Source: Pseudomonadota bacterium (lineage in GTDB: Bacteria > Pseudomonadota > Alphaproteobacteria > Rhizobiales > Afifellaceae). Taken from it: 5,640 nucleotides of DNA. This document shows positions 1 through 5,640 of this stretch, one piece after another. Made by a program: the position numbers and the translations under genes. Positions within the stretch are counted from its first letter, which is position 1. Every line of letters starts with the position of its first letter. The notes beneath the pieces are model-generated. The model made no database searches. It saw nothing but the letters and a program-made list of their open reading frames with translations, and had not been told where the DNA came from. The stretch lies in NCBI GenBank assembly GCA_023417735.1, contig JAEZEK010000466.1, forward strand, positions 1 through 5,640, given 5' to 3'.

Positions 1-1568
1 ACCATATGCGGCATGGCGAAGGCCTCGGGCAGCGTCATGTCCCAGTCGATCAGGGCGACCAGGGCCTTTGCGACATAGGAGATGATGTTGCTGCCGCCCG
101 GCGAGCCGAGGGCAAAGGCGGGCCGACCGTCCTTCAGGACGATGGTCGGCGACATGGAGGAGCGCGGACGCTTGCCCGGCTCCACCCGGTTGGCGACCGG
201 CACGCCGTCCTTGTGCGAACGGAAGGAGAAGTCGGTCAGCTCGTTGTTGAGCAGGAAGCCGCGCACCATGAGCCGCGAGCCGAACTGGTTCTCGATCGTG
301 GTCGTCATCGAGAGCACGTCGCCCTGCCCGTCCACGATCACGAAGTGGCTCGTCGAGGGCAGCTCCAGCGCTGGCTCCTCGGCCCAGTTCAGCGCGTGAT
401 CCCAGACGGGCTCGCCCGCCTCCGCCGCCTCGAGACGCCGGCCCGGCTCGAGGGATGCCGCGCGGGCGGACAGGTAGGCGGGATCGAGCAGCCCGCGGAC
501 CGGGACCGGCACGAAGTCGCTGTCGGCGAGATAGCGCTCGCGGTCGGCGAAGGCGAGGCGCGTGGCGTCGCCGAAGAGCTGCCAGGAGCGGACGTCGTCC
601 GGCCCGAAGCTCGCGATCTCCGTTTTCGCGAGGAGCCCCATGATCTGGCCGACGGCCACCCCGCCCGAGCTCGGCGGGCCCATGCCGCAGACGAGATAGA
701 CGCGATAAGGCGCGCAAGCCGGCTCGCGTTCCTTCACCGTGTAGGCAGCGAGGTCCTGGAGGACCATCACGCCGGGATTGCCCTCGGCCTCGCGGACGGC
801 AGCCACGATGTCGGCGGCGATCGCACCGGAATAGAACGCATCGGCCCCGCGGTCGCGGAGCGCCGTCAGCGTCTCGGCATAGGCCGGGTTCCTGATGCGG
901 CCGCCCTCGGCGAGCGCGCGCATGAACCCCGAGATGAAATAGTCGCGCGTCGCCGGGTAGCGGGCGAGGCGCGCGCTGTCCTCCGCCACCAGAGCGAGCA
1001 GCCGCGGCGACAGCTGGAAGCCCTCGTCGGCCAGCTCGATCGCCGAACCGAAGAGGTCCGCCCATGGCAGCGTCCCGAAGCGCGCGTGAAGCGCCTCGAG
1101 GAGGCGCGGCGTGCCCGGCACGCCGACCGAGCGGCCGCCCACGACGGCGTCGTAGAACTTCAGCGGCTCGCCCTTCTCGTCCTGGAAGAGTACCGGGGTG
1201 GCGGCGCGCGGCGCCGTCTCGCGCCCGTCCAGAGTGACGAGCGCCTTCGCTTCCGAATCCCAGTGGAGGACGAAGGCGCCGCCGCCGAGGCCGGAGGATT
1301 GCGGCTCCACGAGACCGAGCACGAGTTGCACGGCGACCGCCGCATCCGCCGCGCTGCCGCCCTTGCGCAGGATCGCCGCCCCGGCCTCGGCCGCGAGCGG
1401 GTTGGCCGCGGCGACCATCCAATTCTCGGCCGCCACCGGCTGCCTGCCGGCACTCTCCGCGGCCGGCCGGGTCGCCGGCTCGGGCGCCACGAGATCGGAG
1501 GCGGGCTGCGCAGAGGCCGGCGCCGCCAGGAGGAAGCCGATGAGCCCTGCCAGGATCACCTGCCGCAT
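1..1568 (-). CDS. ggt: Secreted gamma-glutamyltransferase family Ntn-hydrolase (partial, C-terminus beyond window)
   Basis: Gamma-glutamyltransferase precursor of the periplasmic Ntn-hydrolase family, which hydrolyses or transfers gamma-glutamyl groups from glutathione-like compounds. The first 522 codons are in the window; the family usually runs to about 560-620 residues, so roughly 50-90 are missing. Residues 1-20 are a signal peptide with cleavage expected after APASA. The predicted self-cleavage point is S405/T406, in PSTSHF; T406 matches the E. coli nucleophile Thr391, giving a large and a small subunit. Other expected residues are present: R116 in GRETAP (E. coli Arg114), T424, D446 in NNELTDF (Asp433), S470-S471 in RPRSSMSP, and G491-G492 in GSPGGS. 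E426 sits where E. coli has Asn411; the Bacillus enzymes also have Glu there. C285 and C294 could form a disulfide in the periplasm. The ATG at 1568 has a GGGAGGA site (1576-1582) with 7-base spacing. Related cephalosporin or glutaryl acylases are possible alternatives for the substrate. Confidence 0.93.
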   Translation of the reverse strand, partial: MRQVILAGLIGFLLAAPASAQPASDLVAPEPATRPAAESAGRQPVAAENWMVAAANPLAAEAGAAILRKGGSAADAAVAVQLVLGLVEPQSSGLGGGAFVLHWDSEAKALVTLDGRETAPRAATPVLFQDEKGEPLKFYDAVVGGRSVGVPGTPRLLEALHARFGTLPWADLFGSAIELADEGFQLSPRLLALVAEDSARLARYPATRDYFISGFMRALAEGGRIRNPAYAETLTALRDRGADAFYSGAIAADIVAAVREAEGNPGVMVLQDLAAYTVKEREPACAPYRVYLVCGMGPPSSGGVAVGQIMGLLAKTEIASFGPDDVRSWQLFGDATRLAFADRERYLADSDFVPVPVRGLLDPAYLSARAASLEPGRRLEAAEAGEPVWDHALNWAEEPALELPSTSHFVIVDGQGDVLSMTTTIENQFGSRLMVRGFLLNNELTDFSFRSHKDGVPVANRVEPGKRPRSSMSPTIVLKDGRPAFALGSPGGSNIISYVAKALVALIDWDMTLPEAFAMPHM

Positions 1569-1617
1569 GCCGTCTTCCTCCCGCCTTTCCCGGCCCTGGG
1601 CCCGGCCGAACGTTCGC

Positions 1618-2436
1618 TCAGACGAAGGCCAGAGCCCTGCCGGGGTTCTGCACCGCCCGGCGCGCCATTACGTTGACCAGATGCGCCCGGTATTCGGACG
1701 AGCCGTGAATGTCGCCCATCATGCCGGCCGGGTCGACACGGACGTCCTTGATGGCGTCGGCCGAGAAGTCCGATGCGAGCGCCTGCTCCATAGCCGGAAC
1801 TCGGAACACGCCCGAATTCCCCGCCCCCGTCACCGCGACGCGGATGCTGCCGTCCCGGTGGCGCGCGACGAACACGCCAGCCATCGGGTAGCGCGAGGCC
1901 GGATTGCGGAACTTGGCATAGGCCGCGGTTTCCGGGATCCGGAAGGTCACCTTCGTGAGGATCTCGCCCTCCTGGAGCACCGTCTCATAGAGGCCGGTGA
2001 AATATTCGTCGGCAGCCACCGAGCGGCGGTTCGTGTGAACCGTGCCGGCAAGCGCGAGTACCGCGCTCGGATAGTCCGCGGCCGGATCGTTGTTGGCGAC
2101 CGACCCGCCGATCGTGCCGAGATGGCGGACATGGGCGTCGCCGATCGAGCCGGCGAGTTCGGCGAGCGCCGGGATGGCGCCCTTCACGTCCGCCGACCCC
2201 GCCACTTCCGCATGCGTCATGCCCGCGCCGATCGTCACCTCGTCGGGCCCGACCGAAATGCCCTTGAGCTCTCCGACATGGCGGAGGTCGATCAGATTGC
2301 CCGGCGCGGACAGGCGCAGCTTCATGGCGGGCAGCAGCGTGTGCCCGCCTGACAGGTACGCGGCGTCGCCTGCTTCGGAGAAGATGCGAGCCGCCTCCTC
2401 GACACTCGTCGGCCGGTGGTATTGCGTCTGGTACAT
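1618..2436 (-). CDS. coxM: Molybdenum hydroxylase medium subunit, FAD-binding (CoxM-like)
   Basis: Medium, FAD-carrying subunit of a xanthine oxidase family (CODH-like) enzyme. It takes electrons from the [2Fe-2S] subunit and passes them to an external acceptor. The 272 residues match the usual 260-290. The N-terminal half is the FAD-binding domain: SGGHTLLP at 29-36 (family pattern AGGHSLLP) and TIGGSVANNDPAADYP at 108-123 bind the FAD pyrophosphate and flavin. HVRHLG at 102-107 leads into the second motif, as is typical. AYAKFRNPASRYPMAGV follows around residue 172, and the last 100 residues form the CO dehydrogenase flavoprotein C-terminal domain. The start at 2436 has GGGGAGG five bases upstream (2442-2448), and that site overlaps the stop codon of the large subunit gene, with only 11 bases between the genes. 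This arrangement suggests translational coupling. The gene is intact. Confidence 0.95.
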   Translation of the reverse strand: MYQTQYHRPTSVEEAARIFSEAGDAAYLSGGHTLLPAMKLRLSAPGNLIDLRHVGELKGISVGPDEVTIGAGMTHAEVAGSADVKGAIPALAELAGSIGDAHVRHLGTIGGSVANNDPAADYPSAVLALAGTVHTNRRSVAADEYFTGLYETVLQEGEILTKVTFRIPETAAYAKFRNPASRYPMAGVFVARHRDGSIRVAVTGAGNSGVFRVPAMEQALASDFSADAIKDVRVDPAGMMGDIHGSSEYRAHLVNVMARRAVQNPGRALAFV

Positions 2437-2447
2437 CCTCGCCTCCC

Positions 2448-4814
<2,367 letters not shown>

Positions 4815-4819
4815 TCTAT

Positions 4820-4826
4820 CCTCCCC
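4820..4826 (-). promoter_or_regulatory. Ribosome-binding site fixing the coxL-like start
   Basis: On the minus strand GGGGAGG lies five bases before the ATG at 4814. The alternative in-frame ATG at 4868 has no comparable purine-rich site and would place a strong hairpin inside the coding region. The same GGGAGG core with identical five-base spacing precedes the small subunit (5414-5419) and medium subunit (2442-2447) genes, which supports the 4814 start and suggests matched translation of the three subunits. Confidence 0.85.
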
Positions 4827-4841
4827 AGGTTCTTTCGAAGC

Positions 4842-4866
4842 GCCGCGGCCGTCTGCGGCCTGCGGC
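4842..4866 (-). other. Intercistronic GC-rich hairpin between the small and large subunit genes
   Basis: On the plus strand GCCGC-GGCCG (4842-4851), loop TCTG (4852-4855), then CGGCC (4856-4860), a one-base bulge T4861, and GCGGC (4862-4866). This gives ten G-C pairs with one bulge and a four-base loop, so the transcript should fold strongly just upstream of the large subunit ribosome-binding site. There is no U-tract after it in the direction of transcription, so it does not look like an intrinsic terminator. A role in mRNA stability or processing is inference. Confidence 0.6.
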
Positions 4867-4877
4867 ATCGACGTGTG

Positions 4878-4907
4878 CGGGCTTCGCGGCCGGCCGCCGA
4901 GCGCCCG
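4878..4907 (-). other. Second intercistronic inverted repeat with a 12-base palindrome
   Basis: The perfect palindrome GCGGCCGGCCGC spans 4886-4897. It is flanked by CGGGC (4878-4882) and GCCCG (4903-4907), which pair as an outer stem across an asymmetric internal loop of three and five bases. It sits 10 to 40 bases after the small subunit stop codon and 11 bases from the neighbouring hairpin at 4842-4866. No T-tract follows on either side. Confidence 0.45.
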
Positions 4908-4916
4908 GCCCTGCGC

Positions 4917-5408
4917 CTATTCCGCGGCCGCGCTCATTCCTCCGCGCATGGATCCTGATGCGGCGAGAATGGCCTTGACGATGTTGTGGTAGCCCGTGCA
5001 GCGGCAGATGTTGCCCTCCAGCTCGTGGCGCACCGTCTTCTCGTCGAGCTGGCCGTCATAGCGTTCGATCATGTCGATCGCGGCCATGATCATGCCCGGG
5101 GTGCAGAAGCCACACTGCAGCCCGTGATGCTTGCGGAACGCGGCCTGGACGGGGTGGAGCTCCTCGCCGCGCGCCAGTCCCTCGATGGTCGTGACCGAGC
5201 TGCCGCTCGCCTGTGCCGCGAGCATGGTGCAGGACTTCACGGCATGGCCCTCGACATGGACCACGCAGGCGCCGCATTGGGAGGTGTCGCAGCCGACATG
5301 GGTCCCGGTCAGGCCCAGCTCCTCGCGCAGGAAATGCACGAGCAGCGTGCGGTCCTCGACCTCCCGCGCGACCGACCGCCCGTTGACGGTCAACTCCACT
5401 CTGGACAT
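4917..5408 (-). CDS. coxS: Molybdenum hydroxylase small subunit, two [2Fe-2S] clusters (CoxS-like)
   Basis: Iron-sulfur subunit that relays electrons from the Mo site to FAD in a xanthine oxidase family enzyme; cytoplasmic. The 163 residues agree with the usual 155-170. The N-terminal ferredoxin-like domain has cysteines at 40, 45, 48 and 60 ([16 protein letters not shown], then SCTM) for the plant-type [2Fe-2S] cluster. The C-terminal helical domain has cysteines at 99, 102, 135 and 137 (QCGFCTPGM and NICRCTGY) for the proximal cluster. All eight ligands are present with normal spacing, so the protein should be fully functional. The ATG at 5408 has GGGAGG five bases upstream. It is the first gene of the S-L-M trio, as in form II operons, whereas true CO dehydrogenase operons run M-S-L. 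It ends in a TAG, followed by an unusually long 102-base gap before the large subunit gene. Confidence 0.96.
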   Translation of the reverse strand: MSRVELTVNGRSVAREVEDRTLLVHFLREELGLTGTHVGCDTSQCGACVVHVEGHAVKSCTMLAAQASGSSVTTIEGLARGEELHPVQAAFRKHHGLQCGFCTPGMIMAAIDMIERYDGQLDEKTVRHELEGNICRCTGYHNIVKAILAASGSMRGGMSAAAE

Positions 5409-5448
5409 CCGAGCCTCCCTTGCCCCGACCCGCCTGCGCGGGATGCGA

Positions 5449-5640
5449 TCATTGGAAAATGAAATAGAAAACGATGAGCGCGGCGAGCACGAGCAGGCCC
5501 CACACGACAGGGCCGCCGAGGAACCCGGTCGCCGCCTTCAGCTCGATTTCCTCTTCGACGTCGTGGGCCGCATGGGCGACGGCTTCGGCCGCGCCGTGGC
5601 GATGATGCGCGGCGGCCGCCGCCTTGGCGTCCTCCAGGAC
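5449..5640 (-). CDS. C-terminal fragment of an unrecognised protein with a C-terminal membrane helix
   Basis: An open frame enters from the window edge and ends at TGA (5451-5449), giving 63 visible residues and no in-frame ATG; the start lies outside. I do not recognise the family. The visible part begins with an Ala- and His-rich stretch ([20 protein letters not shown]), then an acidic patch [11 protein letters not shown], then one strongly hydrophobic segment of about 20-23 residues (from FLGGPVVWG to FYFIFQ) that ends the protein. This looks like a tail-anchored or single-pass protein with most of its mass in the cytoplasm. It lies 40 bases upstream of the coxS-like gene on the same strand and could be the preceding operon member or the end of an unrelated unit. 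The amino acid pattern of charged linker then clean hydrophobic helix, and the stop just after it, support real coding, but the frame is short. Confidence 0.6.
   Translation of the reverse strand, partial: VLEDAKAAAAAHHRHGAAEAVAHAAHDVEEEIELKAATGFLGGPVVWGLLVLAALIVFYFIFQ

Noticed and set aside
1590..1616. Inverted repeats between coxM and ggt (GGCCC-T-GGGCC at 1592-1602; palindrome CGAACGTTCG at 1607-1616) as a terminator or operator
   Set aside because: The GC-rich repeat has too small a loop unless opened, no U-run follows, and the ten-base palindrome has no known regulator match. Too weak to call a site.
6..1676. 556-codon open frame on the plus strand opposite the ggt-like gene
   Set aside because: The composition is Arg/Gly/Ala/His-rich with no recognisable domain, and the minus strand encodes an unmistakable GGT. 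In GC-rich DNA the antisense of a real gene often lacks stops.
4815..4868. Longer coxL-like start at 4868, adding 18 residues
   Set aside because: It lacks a ribosome-binding site, the extra residues are unlike the family N-terminus, and they would be encoded across the hairpin. The 4814 ATG has an excellent site.
5429..5442. Hairpin CCCGC-CTGC-GCGGG between the membrane protein fragment and coxS, as a terminator
   Set aside because: Only five pairs and no T-tract follows on the minus strand; such short stems are common by chance at this GC content.
5409..5448. Promoter for the hydroxylase operon in the 40-base gap before coxS
   Set aside because: No convincing -35/-10 pair is visible in this short GC-rich gap. 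A promoter may lie upstream, inside or beyond the partial gene.

Overview
The window looks like chromosomal DNA from a GC-rich (roughly two thirds G+C by eye) alphaproteobacterium, probably a member of the Hyphomicrobiales (Rhizobiales). That guess rests on base composition, codon choice and the style of the proteins; no phylogeny could be run. All five protein genes I can support lie on the minus strand, so the biological reading order runs from base 5640 down to base 1. Long open frames on the plus strand are antisense shadows.

In transcription order: (1) 5640-5449, the C-terminal 63 residues of an unrecognised protein that ends in a single hydrophobic helix, cut by the window edge; (2) 5408-4917, the small 2Fe-2S subunit of a molybdenum hydroxylase (CoxS type); (3) a 102-base gap with two strong GC-rich hairpins; (4) 4814-2448, the large molybdopterin-binding subunit (CoxL type); (5) 2436-1618, the medium FAD-binding subunit (CoxM type); (6) 1568-1, a secreted gamma-glutamyltransferase family Ntn-hydrolase, cut by the window edge before its C-terminus.

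The three cox-like genes encode a complete set of subunits for one heterotrimeric (usually dimer of heterotrimers) cytoplasmic enzyme. Electrons would flow from substrate at the Mo-cofactor in the large subunit, through two [2Fe-2S] centres in the small subunit, to FAD in the medium subunit. The order S-L-M and the active-site signature AYRGAGR, in place of the AYRCSFR loop of true aerobic CO dehydrogenase, place it in the 'form II' or CODH-like group. Members are often annotated as CO dehydrogenase, but the real substrate is usually unknown. No Mo-cofactor insertion or maturation genes (coxD/E/F/G, xdhC-like) are inside the window.

The gamma-glutamyltransferase follows coxM by only 49 bases on the same strand without a recognisable terminator, so co-transcription is possible. 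A functional link between a periplasmic amide-bond hydrolase and a cytoplasmic hydroxylase is the most interesting open question here, but it is inference. I see no mobile element, CRISPR array, RNA gene, or convincing promoter or terminator. I do not think the window holds a clearly new system: it is a known type of operon with an unknown substrate and a possibly informative neighbour.
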